64,000 nt of DNA, from contig NC_061127.1 of assembly GCF_905220365.1 (NCBI RefSeq), positions 5,332,001 to 5,396,000 of the forward strand. The letters run 5' to 3'. The DNA is from Vanessa cardui (lineage: Eukaryota; Arthropoda; Insecta; Lepidoptera; Nymphalidae). A program made the position numbers and the translations under genes. Shown piece after piece: positions 1-13,500 of this stretch (position 1 is the first letter of the stretch; every line of letters starts with the position of its first letter). The notes under the pieces are model-generated. The model ran no database searches. It saw only the letters and a list, made by a program, of their open reading frames with translations, and had not been told where the DNA came from.

Positions 1-3000
1 ATATTCATATGTTGATATTCTTTTATAACTAACCTTTTGCGTAATACGAAGGTGTAGGTACTCTTTTATACTTTGTATTAAAGACCGTACAATCTAGACA
101 AATATTGTAATTGTAACGAGGCCGTATGCCTGTGTATATTTATTTTTTAATTTATTCATAATTGGTTAATGGAATGTTAAAAGCAACTTTTATAAATATC
201 TACTGTCTTTCTGTGCACTCAAAACTCGACCTTGCGTATTTATAAATTGATTTAGTTTTTCCGTAGGAAGAATATTAAATGTTGATATGTAAAGAACGTG
301 AGTACCGAAAGGTCATAAGATTTATGCATCAGAAACGTTTTATTCAAATGTCACATTAGGGAACGTTGCACTGAAATTCGATCTTGAAATGTCTTATTGC
401 GTACAGAATGTTTTATTTTCATAATGACTTATATAATAAGTGTGAAGTTGGGTGACAAATTTTTGCTCATATAGCAAGATGAACATACTATTAGTATGAT
501 ACTCATTATACATGCTTTCTGCAGCTTTATTCTTTACGTTTACCTTTAACTTAGGAAAAAATAAATTTGTCTTTATGTGATTTTAAGACTGGTAGACCGT
601 ATGAATATTCTTACCTTAAGAAAACCTTATATAAGCCAATTAAACGAATAAGTTAGTATTTGTTTGGTTATTATATTACTATTGTCATATGGAATTTTAA
701 TGCCGATAAGAAAATCTTTCATAATAATTGTCATTACAATTATAAATTATTTTTTCCAAGATAACTATTATAACTAATTACATGTTAATTAGTGTGTTAC
801 CAGCCATAGTATATCTGGGAAATAATTAAAGAGAATTGTAACAGCGTGTTATTTCTATATGTGGAGTAAAAACCAGTGAAACATCTAATAAGCCTCTGGT
901 CATCAGTATTAACTTTTCAAAAAGTAGCACTTTTTACTGTCCCGCTGCTAAGCTAAGGCGTACTCTTCTTTTGAGGAGATGTAGCAGGCGAGAGTATGTA
1001 GTTCATTCAACGGCCACTGCGGTGCTATAGATTCATATTTCCTAGATTTTCATATAACAAGCAAATTTCCCTACGATTTTCCTCCAATGTGGAATTTGAG
1101 AAGAATTATAAACACAAAAAAAAAATAAGCAAACAAAACTTATATAATCTTAATCTTGCAATCTGCGGGTAAAATCCAAGTCTTCTAACCACGGGGCGAT
1201 TTCGACAAAGTTATTATTCATATTCATGCTTTGTGGGTTTTACGAGTTACGAAATAAATGAGTTTTACTATGATAAATTAAAATATTTGTACAGTTTTTT
1301 ATGTATATTTCAAAAAAATGCCTTCAATAAGTTATTTGTAGCCGTTTAAGGTCGAGAAGTGTTTCCAGTTTTGCATCTTATCACAAGATTGCAGATGTTA
1401 TGTCAAAGGTCGTGGGGAGATCCACTGCAAACACTCGTGTGGAATGATCTGAGTAAGATCTCAATATTTATATAAATAGTATATAATGTGTCTATATAGT
1501 TAACGCTCGTTGAGAAGATTATTTCTATCAAAACAAAAGATCATTTCAAAATTATTAATTTAAATAAGTAATGAGTCGAATTAAAATGAAATAAAACAAG
1601 TCATAAAAAATAAAAATTATTATTATAAGTTTTATCCCTTTTTCAAAAATTTTAGGATTTGTTGAATTTCGTGGCGGATAATTAATAAATTTGTGCTAAA
1701 TTCGCATTAATATATAATATTATTGAGTCACTTTTGAGTTTCTTGCTCGTCCTCTGAAGTAGAATGTACAATCCAATTGGTGCTGATGTTATATTAGACA
1801 GGTTAAATTTCTCTAATAATATGTTAGCTATACTGTTTTAAATAGTTTCGCCTATATGTGACTTACTCGAACACATCAGTAAAAGTATTTGGTATTCACA
1901 GTTGTTTGCGTCAATATGTTACTTATAACATTTGCAATCTGCCCATCGTTTATAGAAGTGACAGCTTTTGTTGTAGAACAATGCATTAATTAATTTGTCA
2001 CCTCGGCTGAGCAAATATGTAAAGTAAACGAAATATGAGTTCGCCACTCAATGCTTTTATGCCTTAGAACAATAGCTGTGTACAATCGAAACGTCATATC
2101 ATTACAATGGCCCAGCAAACAAAAATCTTAAGAATTAATGCTCACACCAAGCATTGCCTTCATTGTTCAAGTAAATTATTTCTAGAATCGTTTATGTATA
2201 GTTAAGTTAATAAATGCCTGTATTTCTTTGCGCGCGATAAAAATTTAACGTTCAAATTTAAATTTTGCTCACGTTACACTTCTGTATCTTGTATTCAATT
2301 GCATTCGTTATTTATTATTTGTTTAGAGACTATGAAAATTGCGTCTAATACACCTGTCTAACGATGGGTGGCTTACGAGATCTGACGAGTCTTAGTTTAG
2401 TTAGACCCCTATTTTTATATAAAACAGGTTTTAAGTAAAAATTGAGCGCTCAATAGATAACGTTGCTTAGTTGCTGATTTAATCAATCGCGTCCGAAAAT
2501 TAAAACATGTAGTTTTACGAGCATATATAATTCTTACTGCATCATCACAGACATGTATTTAATAATTATATATTAGTTTCACTTTTTCTAACTATTACTA
2601 CGGGGTAACAATCATGTTTTTATTTTATGACCTTAAACGAGATTTAAATGAGTTCTTATACAAAAGATTTTTTAGATATCATTATATATGTAATACTAGA
2701 TGTCGCCCGCGGCTCTAGATATGGAATCCACCCGAAAATAGTATCATAAAGAAATTACAAGAAATTTTATGAGTAGTTACTTTTTTATAAATGTAATACA
2801 CTTTCAACTGTAGTCTGATTAGAGTACTTACGCTTTGTCCACCAAGAATTAGGTGGTATATATTATTTTTTTATTACATTAATTAAAACCAATGGGTGTT
2901 ATTATATTAAAAATCCTGTATATGAACTTATATGAAATAACATCAATATCTTCAGTCCATTTGCTTCGTCTGAAATGTTCCTCGTAAGATAATTACTACT

Positions 3001-4079
3001 AAAAATTTGCATCGTGTAAACGGAACTTATGAAGACATTGTTGCTTCATTAACATTTAGCATCATTAAACGTGCACTCTAAATTGTAACGATCTGGCTAC
3101 TATGAAATATTTAATACGAACTTAAAAATTACTTTGAAGAAAAATTAAATATAAATTATGAAAATTTTTAATAAACATTAAAAATATTACACACATGATT
3201 ATATTTCTTAATAAATTAAATCTAAAGAATATGAAAAGAAAATAATAATAATAAAATAAACTTAACTAAATTATTATAATTTTTTATTTAATTTAAGATA
3301 ATTAATTATATTAAAACTAATTCACCTATTGAAATTGTTTATAAGTAGTTGTCGCCCGCGGCTTCGCTTGCATTTTAGGATTTTGGTTGTCATGTGTTAG
3401 GCAAATAAGTAGCCTATGTCCTTTCTTAGAATTCAAGTATGCTTCATACCAAATTTAAATAAATTCGGCTCAGCGGTTAGGTCGTTAAAGAACGACAGAG
3501 TTACTTTAACATTTATAATATTAATAAAGATTGACTTATAAAAGCACTTGAAATCTCCTTCGTGCTCATTCCAATTTGAACCAACATTATTCAGATCATA
3601 TACTCTTATACCATGTTATTATATGTCCAAGGAGATCTCGCCAAATAAAGTATATATTAATAGTCATTTATTTCAGCAATACTATAAAGATATACGTTAT
3701 TCTATATACAGTAGGACATTATTTTTATTTCACTTCGACGTATACGAATTACGACTTTGTTATCATCGGTTAATGACTGAAAGCTTGCTTAATAATATCG
3801 CTTCGTCTGTTATGAAACTTTTTAAACAATTCAAAATCAAATATTTACAATACAAGTCTGGAGTAAACAAAACAATCGACTTGAAAAGGCTTAGGCGTGA
3901 ATTGTGAAGGAAATTTCACAAAACTAATTGACTTAAATCTATTAAACCTTTATTTATTAAGATGTTATTGAGTGCGTACTCAGAAAATTCGTTTATTATT
4001 AATTGGGTATAAACCAATATAAATAAATAAAGCTTTTATTATAAAGTTATCTAAGTACATTTATATATAAATATGAGAC
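1..4079. other. AT-rich stretch with old repeat fragments, no gene recognised
   Basis: No convincing exon was found, although the missing first exon(s) of the Fam20C-like gene could lie here or upstream. Near 930-1050 a diverged SINE tail is visible (CCGCTGCTAAGCTAAGG-type end). Near 2697-2722 and 3349-3533 there are fragments of the CGCCCGCGG...ACAGAGTTACTTT repeat. An AT-rich reading frame at 3548-3907 is discussed under findings. Confidence 0.5.
3349..3533 (+). repeat. Interspersed repeat with CGCCCGCGG start (RTE/LINE-like 3' end)
   Basis: It starts GTCGCCCGCGGCTTCGC and runs through TAGCCTATGTCCTTTC, a CATACCAAATTT block and CGGCTCAGCGGTTAGGTCGT to ACAGAGTTACTTTAACATTTATAATATTA. The same order of blocks recurs elsewhere in the window on both strands, which shows it is dispersed. 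Assignment to an RTE-type LINE end is inference. Confidence 0.55.
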
Positions 4080-4292
4080 AACATCACATACATTACTCTG
4101 ATCCCAATGTAAGTAGCTGAAGCACTTGTGTTATGGAAATCAGAAGTAACGACGGTACCACAAACACCCAGACCCAAGACAACATAGAAAACTAATGGTA
4201 ATCTACATCGACTCGGCCGGGAATCGAACCCGGGACCTCAGAGTGGCGTACCCATGAAAACCGGTGTACACACCACTCGACCATGGAGGTCG
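4080..4292 (-). repeat. tRNA-derived SINE next to a splice acceptor
   Basis: On the - strand it begins with a tRNA-like head: an A-box (GGTCGAGTGGTGTG) and a B-box (GGTTCGATTCCCGG), about 70 bp apart in total. The family body follows and ends in an AT-rich tail near 4080. This head is typical of lepidopteran SINEs. The anticodon arm does not fold as a functional tRNA and there is a long non-tRNA body, so it is not a tRNA gene. It sits 38 bp upstream of Fam20C-like exon A. Confidence 0.7.
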
Positions 4293-4330
4293 TCAAATAT
4301 ATAACTTACTTATTACGTTTTTATTGACAG

Positions 4331-4573
4331 TAATGGCAGCAATGGCTCAAGAGAATACGAGCAATCGGCTCCGAGTGAGACGAGTGGGAGCGATGTCGAA
4401 CTTCGTACTCCGGCCACGCCGGCGGATCGCTTTGAAGACTTGCAAAGAATACTCCTTCTACAACTACAAGGCAAAGCCGACGAGAATCCCGTCGTGATAC
4501 CCCCGCATCGCGACTTAAACGTCTTAAGGCCTGAAAACCCGACCATCGGCGAAATGGAAGATCTGGAGCCCAG
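4331..4573 (+). CDS. Fam20C: Fam20C-like exon A (stem region)
   Basis: The acceptor is TTATTGACAG and the donor CAG|GTGAGA. The exon enters with one base completing a codon and leaves with two. It encodes a Ser/Thr/Pro/Glu-rich luminal stem ending in NPTIGEMEDLEP. It is GC-rich against an AT-rich surround. A tRNA-derived SINE ends only 38 bp upstream of the acceptor. The preceding exon was not identified. Confidence 0.88.
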
Positions 4574-7500
4574 GTGAGAATACTAATATATTTAAAAAAA
4601 AACTCGTTACAGTCCGAACAATATTTCAAAATAAATATTTCTTCGTTTCGTTTCGTTTAACATTAAGAAAACATTAACCTAAATATTCAAGAATGTACAG
4701 AAATTAATATTAAGACCGAGAAATATTAATTAAAATTGTTCGCGAAAAACGACTCGAAAAGGACATTACAAGGAAAATTTGGGAAAGTTGTCGACAGCTG
4801 ACATCCACAAGTACAATTTATGTAGCGCGGCAAGACGCCGAATTAAATAGTTGGTTACCTACTCCGTTATTGCTGCAATTAAACTCTGATAAAACGTACA
4901 TTGCATTTAACGATTCAACCGTTTCGCTTCCCCCGCACTTAATTCTCTTAAGTACCTTACATTCGTCATAACGATGGGCATGTTACGTCGATTTTTAATT
5001 TTAAACAAAAACCTCATTTAATTATAATATTATGAAGAAAAATTATAATTTGAAAGTCTAACTAAAATAGACTATACAGCATTCATCATTGCAAGAATAG
5101 TCGACTGTTCGTACATCCTAAAAGCTTTTCATCCACAACGAATAACCCGGCTGAGCGCTGAAGTATGCATCAAAACCAAACAGGTTGGTCGCTCAGTGGT
5201 TGACGTAATTTTACCAAAGTAAATATTAGGCCAAATCTCATAGGACCACGGCGAATGGAATGAAAAAATATCATGCTACATGGTCGTTCGTTTTTAGCTT
5301 TATGCTTCTCTTATGTCTTAAGGGAATGTATTTTCGATATTATTATAAAACGGATCATACTTGAACGATAGACTGATTCTATAATGTAACAGACAGGGTG
5401 ACCTTTTTTATCTTGCAAAGCGAATTTTACCAGCTTTGCTGCGAAACTTATTTAAAATCCTGTTACGGGGCTGTGTGGAGATAGGCGCGGGCCTTTGACA
5501 ATAAAACTAAATGGAATGAATGCATGAGGGCTTCCTCAAACGTTGCTCAAGATATGACGAGGCCTTATAGCTAAATTCATGTATCGCGCAAAAAGGGTTG
5601 CTTTGATATATGAATAATTTTTACCATATTCTCGGCTCATCTACGAAAATGTAAAATTAAATGAGAACATTTTCGAAGGTATTTTCTTTACTGTATATAA
5701 GGCGAATATTTTCACACATATACATATAATATTGTCTTCTTCGTACTTTTATAGTATATCAGGTGTTCACTATTAAGTTTTGAGGGTATTTTTTTTAAAG
5801 AGTACATTTTATTTTTCATGGAAACATATGAGATAAATCAAGGCATAACCAAATATATGAAAATCTTATCTATGAATAAAAAATTACGTCTTAGTCCTTA
5901 TACTGGTCACGAGGTCTAAGTCATTTTCGGTTAAGACATACGACAATGCGATTCAACGGGAAATGCTGTTAGCATTCTTGTCACTACTCCATACGACCAT
6001 GACCTTGATTAAGAAAAAAACCGCTATACCATAAGTAATATTTGCACTAAAATGATTTAATAAATGCATCATTTTGAAAGCACTGATTGTTACTTTGGAG
6101 ATCTTAAAATATGATTTTTCCCAATTTTGTTTGAAAAACTGAGGCCATAGCAATACTTCGTTGGCGTTTTAGGGGGTTGGTTGTCAGACAAAAAAGTAGC
6201 CTTCCTTGAAGTTCAAGTTTGTTTCGTTGTCGTGAAAGAGCGACAAACAGACAGACAGAGTTACTTTTACATTTTAAATATTACTATAGATACTGAATTT
6301 TTCATTCAAGAAAACAGCAACAAAAACAGAGGCAGTTACGTTTTAAAAAATGACCTGCAGGAAAAATGTTGCTTTTGCAATTTATCAAGTTAGCCATTCA
6401 GAATTCTAAACGTCCATTTGTACTAAATCGAATCGATCGTTTTGAATTCCCATTTGACACGAGCACAATTCACACCGAAGGAGAGTCAATAAATTTTATG
6501 GCAGACGGCTTGATTTCTAAATGCAGGTTATCGGGGCATGCCACAAATCGAGAACGTAACACGTAGGCTCCTTAGTATTCCGTTCCTTCCTGCGCCGTGT
6601 CGCCTGGAGTCTCGCCCGCCTCTGGCAACCAAATCACGTCCACTTATGTGTTCCACGCAGCCAAAACCAACACGCCGTTGGAAAATCTTCCATGTAAATC
6701 TCGACATTAACGATCAGGTTTAAGAATGTGTGATGCAAATTTAAAGTGCCTCGGTAGATATTCCATTGTCCTATTGAACTTGTTACTTTCATTTTATCTT
6801 GCAAACATCTCATATGCTAGGCACTTCACGTCGCTGGACAAACGGATGCGGATATTGATTATTTTATTTCTTTTTCAGCGTAAATGCATCGAATTTAGAG
6901 AAATTCCAGCTAAAAATTGCGCAACATGAACTTTATGAAGATGGAGAGCCGCTGGTTGGCGCAGTACTCCAAGACATGGCTACGATCCCGATATTACACG
7001 TTGGTGCGTATGCAACAATTGTAACTCATTTAAAACATAATATATTTTAATAAAATGTATCTGTAATTGGCACTGCACTTTGCTCCAATACAGATTGTTA
7101 GACTTATATAGAAATCTATTATGTATGTCACAATTAGTTTGACATTTTTTTTAATTATTTGATTTGATTTATCCAATTCGGCCGACCATGCTTTTTTTAT
7201 TAATAGCAAATTGATAAAATACAAATAATATTATAAATTAATAAAGTTTGTAAATTCATATAATGTATGTATTTGTCATTGCTCTTTGTTAAAAAAATCA
7301 TCGAAACGTATATATGTATAATGATATTGAATAAAACTTGTGTCTCGAATATTTTACACTGTTTTAAACATAGTGGAAAATTTATTTGGTGCCTCATTGT
7401 TATACGAAGGCCTTGCTTTAGCATCTATCAAAATTCACAAATCCGAAATTTCAACATTTAACAAAGATATTCTCATACTGTATTACAAATATAAGATGCT

Positions 7501-10500
7501 CTATAAGATGATTAAAGCACAATGACTACTTAATCTGCTTTTAATAACAATAGCGGGTTCTTCTCTTGCCTTGGGCCATATTTATTCTAATCATACACTT
7601 TGCTTCGGGCTACGTGGTGTCCACGTGGACAGTGCCTGGAGTACTAGGTATTTAATAATAACAATCCTATGTTCTTCGGATAGGAAAACTTTTCAAAGAA
7701 ACTTTGATTAGATTGTAATAATTTATGTATTTATTCAATACAATATACATATCATAACAGGGCATGGTTGTCCCAATTCGTTTAATAACAATATTTAAAA
7801 TAAATCTCTGCCTCATATATGTAGCATATATTCCAGGTGGCAATCCTTGTGATATTTATATTTTCAAATATACCTAAAGATTTTGATCAGTGCAATTTTG
7901 TTTGCGATGAACGACAACGACCATTAAAAACACATGTTGACTCTGCATGTTACTCTTTGGAAGTGATTTTAGTACTAATAACTCCCGAAAGGTTATACGT
8001 TCATAATTGTTATAAATCATATATTTAATAACGGATAATTTCTGACAATCTTATGTAATAAATATTAATATATAATTTAATCGTAAATTGTTAATTCCAA
8101 ACTAAGTTTAGCGTTTAAATATTTATGTCAAATTGCAAAACTTAACAATCACCAAGTGAAACGAGTTAGGTTCTCTACATTAGGATATCTATACTATTCT
8201 ATAATAACCAATGTTGATCTGAATACCAAATTCCACCCACTATAACGACCAATCACATTTCTTTTTTTATATTTAATAATTGTATTGTTAGTTAGTGTTA
8301 GTTGCGTTCTTGTTAAAACCGTTCTTAAGTATCGTTATTTAATTTAATACATTAAGAAAGTCAATAAAACTTAACAAATGAAGGCTGATTTCATGTGTGA
8401 TAACATATACACATTGACATCGGGAGTTTTAGTATAAGAAATATATTTTTCATGAGTATGAAATAATGTATTTTAATACCGACTCTTAATTATTAAAACG
8501 ACCCACGCCACACATAATAATTACGATTTGAAAACCTTCGATCGTTCGTGTATCGTATTTTGTGAGGATTTATACGACTCGTGATAAATAATCAAAAATT
8601 AAAATCAAAATAAACTTTATTCAAGTAGGCTTTTATAAGCACTTTTGAATCGTTATTTTACAATTAAGTGAAGCTACCACTGGTTCGGAAAGTAGATTCT
8701 ACCGAGAAGAACCGGCAAGAAACTCAGTAGTTACTCTTTTTTAACATTTAAAAATACAAAGTCATGTTAGTTAAATACAATTATTTAAATTAATATATCC
8801 TGCGTGGAAGTCAACAGGTACTAGCTGTTGAGAATTATGCTATTTTAATTATCGATATGTAATAAAAATAAATTCAATTATTTTACATAATTACATTTTC
8901 AACATCGTACACAGAGTAAAGTCGAAGTTTCATTAAGTAGGTAAAATACGTCGCGACCGTCCACCTGCGTGTGTACAAAAGCTTAAGCAGCCAGGGTATG
9001 TATATTAAATGAAGTCGGGTCTGCAATCAGTGGAGGGTTAGCGGTTGCGGACAATGGTGCCACAACAATCTCGCCCTTTACTTCCAATTGGACTTTAATA
9101 TTTAAACTACTTAAATGGATTTCATTGTTAAAATCGGCTCTATCAAATACTACTCTATTTTTAGTTATACGATCAAGAATGATAATTGTTGAATGTATAG
9201 ATGTGTATTACCAGATCGATTGGGTCCTTAGACAACTTTCAAGCTTAACCTTACTTGTATATTCTCATTTGTTTTGAAGGTCGTACTCTAATTTGTTATT
9301 GTGATACGAATGACATCGAATATAACGAATTAAATCTATTTCATTAAATTGTCAGTTGTTTTATGAGATTATTTAAAATGTAATAATGAAAAACAATATT
9401 ATATAGGTTTAATTATTAATAATTGTTTGAGAGACGTTAAAAAGTTGTTTTCTATTACAGAACAAAAAGAAGGTGGCACCCAATTGAAGCTTATAATCGA
9501 TTACCCCAACGGTGTCCAGGCGCTATTCAAACCAATGAGGTGAGATCTTTGTAATGTGTTATATTGAGAATATTTTATGTTGTGTTTTCCTACAGCCGCA
9601 TTGTGCCATAACTCTAATATAAGTACTTTAGTTTCGAGTGCTTGGTTCTGTACGACTTGTATAAGTTCTGTCATGTTGTTGAGAGCATAACGCGTTGCTT
9701 CCATTCACCAAACTTCTGAGAACATTCTTTCACATGATCGGCTTAGAGGCTTGCCCACTCTTCTGAACTACAAGTGCTATTGAAGGAAGTGAGGAGTTTT
9801 TTCGAAGTTCTGCGACGCTTGGGCCATTGTTACCGTAATATTGTTGGCTTGTTCAAACTACGAATGCGAACTAACTTGTGTTTATTCTATTATCGAACTT
9901 AGGTATTCATTGGTATCGGTTCAACTTGAAAATATAAGTAAAAAAAAATTGTAAGAAAGAAAATAATGTTAAGATGAAATTAATTCGCCACGACATCATT
10001 ATGATTAAATTATTCGAGAATACTTTAAGGAAAACATTGTCGGTTTCGAGTGGATAGTGTATCAGATGTCAAAAGCTTTTAACACTTCGGGGTAACTTAA
10101 AATTTTATTAATTGAAGTCGCGAATTACTTTATTTTATTTAGTTGAAATGGAAATCAAATTGACTCACATACACATATATTAGTTAGTTACATAAATTAA
10201 GCTTCGTTTTAAGATTAACAAGAAAATTGTATATAGTTATCTTGGCGACAGTTCAAGGGTTGGTGATAGCCCTCACTATTCGCTTTGGGACAATAAATTG
10301 CAACAGTCGATAGGAACCCTTCCCTGTTGATAGGTTTATAGGTCACGGGCTTATCCGAGTTATGTGATTACTTATAAAAATAAAGAGATCTATTTTTATA
10401 GATTTACCTTTCTTGATATGTAGTCTGCTGCTATATCCTTAGTTTATTTTAAAATCGTATAAATGCTTTAAATTTTATAAGTATTGTTAAAACATTAAAC

Positions 10501-13500
10501 GATTACAAATTTTGTGTACATGTTTAGAAAAATATGAGAGGAAGTCAAGAAATATGTGAGACTTCTTAAATAAAATAATATGTTAAATAAATAAGTAATT
10601 AAGAGCTTCATGGAGATGGAATATTGAGTCTTATCGCCAACGTCATGCTAATGGACGTCGAAGATTTTGATATACGACTGTTATCGGACTGAGACGCGAT
10701 TGATACAAAGTTGTCACTGCTGTCTGCCCTTCATTCTTGGTTAATAAAAAATAACATCATACGCCAGTAATACTGTAGTATTCACAAACACATACGTATG
10801 TATTTATATCTGTATACGCTCAAATATCACGTCACTACTTATTTTGCTTTAGGCGTATATTTCTTAGTAGTAAAAATAATTACTAATAATCTTTACATAT
10901 AATAACATGTTAGTGTTTGTTTGTATGTATTATCATAATAGCAAGTTTTTTACTAAACGCATGAACGGCTATACCAATTTTGACGGGACTTTCACTGGCG
11001 GATAGCTGATGAAATAAGGAGTAATTTAGGCTATAATAAAAACTATTTTGTTAAATTCAAAAGAGTAGTTCAGTGCGAAGTCGCGGGCACAGCTCGTAAT
11101 TAATATTAATATATTTACATTACATTAACTAATTTTATCGTAGTATATTTCGATCTGATCGTCCTTTACTAAGAGACAATGTAATGTCGTCTGTCGATCG
11201 TCGATTGTTATTAAATAATATGTATTGAACATACACTGTTATTATTGAGAATGAGTAAAGTATAAAAGGTTTAAATTTCATCGATCTGATCCACTAGAGC
11301 GCAATAAATTGGATGACATCCATGGTCGTATGTTACCTGAATCGCTGCTATCTAACCAGCTTCACGATTTAAGCGCCTTTTTAAACGTTTTGCTTCCGAC
11401 GTATTGATATAGTACATCGTTTGTGTTAAACGATTATGTTGTTTCTATATACTTATTCAAAATTCAAATATGCTTCTTTACACGTAGACCCTTATAATTA
11501 CTTTTAAATAGTTGTTTTACTAGATCAGTTTAATATTTAGTATTGGTTCGACACGTAGATTTAGTAGTAGTTATCTAAAATAACCGGCAAGATAATCAAT
11601 AGATTATTTTTTTCCAAGAATTAAATAACAGAGGTTAGTTAAGTAAATAACAACGAAAGCTTAGTATTATGTATACATTTTTTATCGAATACGTTTTCTT
11701 TAACGATATTTCAATTTTAACATGAGATTTAAATTAATTAATTGGCAAAGCTAATATTATAAATATTTTATACTTCAGATCTATTGTTAGTAATTTAATA
11801 ATCTCCGTAGTCATTTACGTTCGTTCCTAATTTAAATGTTTTGATATTGCTCAAGTGATTGTTTAGAAGATTTAATACATTAATGTGGAAAATTCAATCA
11901 ATATATTTAATTAGTTTACCAATCGATTATAATATATAAGTTATTTTTAATAGTCTTGCTCAGGTACATACACACATTTGATACGCAGCAAGTTTAATTT
12001 TTTTTTAAATCGAAACAGCCAGAATCGATTATAGTAAAACCTTATTGGTGATCAACTTTAATTTCTATTTATATCACAATTTTAATCAATAAATAAAATT
12101 AAAAGGTCTTAAAGGTTAAGCTCTTAAGTATTCTTGTTAGAACTCAAATCATCCACAGTAAAGCACGTTTTATTAGATAATCAGTCTTGATATACATTAA
12201 TTAAGTAATCAGAACAGTACGCGCCGTGCTTTATCTAAGATCATACACTTGTACACTCCTTGCTCTCATTGAAGATATTATCGCGTATACTCTGTATGTA
12301 GGCATAAAATGTAAAGTACTTAAAATTACTAATTTTGTACCTTATAATAATTAATTACAGAGAGCAATAAATTAGTTCTGGCGAATTTATTTTTGGAATA
12401 CATTTAATATTTCGTACTATAAATAGAAGATTTTAGTACATTAAAATTTGAAAGTAACGTTCTTATTTATAACATATATTAATACATTAAATTTAATGTA
12501 CGTTTAACGATTTAAATACAAAGATATAAAAGAAGAATGTAAAAAAGCTATGCATAGAATATTGCTAAGATCATGTGCTAACAACGTGGGATCAAACAAC
12601 GGCACCGCTAAGTAATATCTTCTGCCGACAGATTCGCGCGAGACGTCCAAACATTGCCTAACCACTTCTACTTCTCAGACTACGAGCGCCATAACGCTGA
12701 AATTGCAGCTTTTCATCTCGACCGGTAAGTGCTCAGATTATTACAATATATTAACTGTAACAAAAGCCGTAACGAAAAAACGCATTATCGTTTTTTATAG
12801 ACGAAAAACATTAGACAAATGTTCCGAGTATATGTATGTAGATTAAGTTTTGCTATATTTTCATGATATGAGTTGTACAACAACACTATTGACAATAATA
12901 TTTAATGAAGCATTATATGTAGGTTGTTTTTTTTATTTTGTTAATTTGTCGATTGCTTAAACTGGAGTCAGTGCAAGGAGGTGTGATAGGATGCAATAAA
13001 AAAAATGTTAAAAAATATTACATCCATAATTCGAGATAATAAGAGACATAAATCAAGATTTTGGAATTCAAACGGAGACGCTTGTGGCATTCAGGTGATC
13101 TCTATTTACTGTAAACATAAAACAATAATTGTCACGGTGGTTACAGGTAATTAATAGGCAGTGTCCAACAAGATGTAATAGCACACTGTTGACTAGCACG
13201 ACACTAATTATATGACGTAGAACTAATTAGGATTGTCGCTATGACGAGATGATTGCACGTAAATATAACCTTGCTAACTTAGAACTGAGTCATTTGTTGT
13301 GGTTTAAGTTTTTAGTTTGACAAACTGAAACCAAAATTTGTAGGTACTTTACTTAATTTACTTGGCCAATAACTTGTTCTACTAACATACTCTGAGCTTT
13401 TGGGTAGATATCACCAATTGATACATAGTAGATATAACATTTGCAACATCCATTTCCGTTAAAATTGTTGTGTTCCGGTTTGGAACGATTGGTTCAGGTA

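Noticed and set aside
4215..4292. tRNA-like sequence with A-box and B-box
   Set aside because: It is the 5' head of a SINE with a family-specific body behind it; the anticodon arm is not a clean tRNA fold.
4264..4629. Open frames overlapping the first kinase exon on both strands
   Set aside because: Frame shadows of GC-rich exon A; the true frame is fixed by splice phase and FAM20 motifs.
9501..9704. 67-codon - strand frame next to kinase exon C
   Set aside because: It overlaps exon C antisense; the distal part is coding-like but has no recognised family and stops break the upstream reading.
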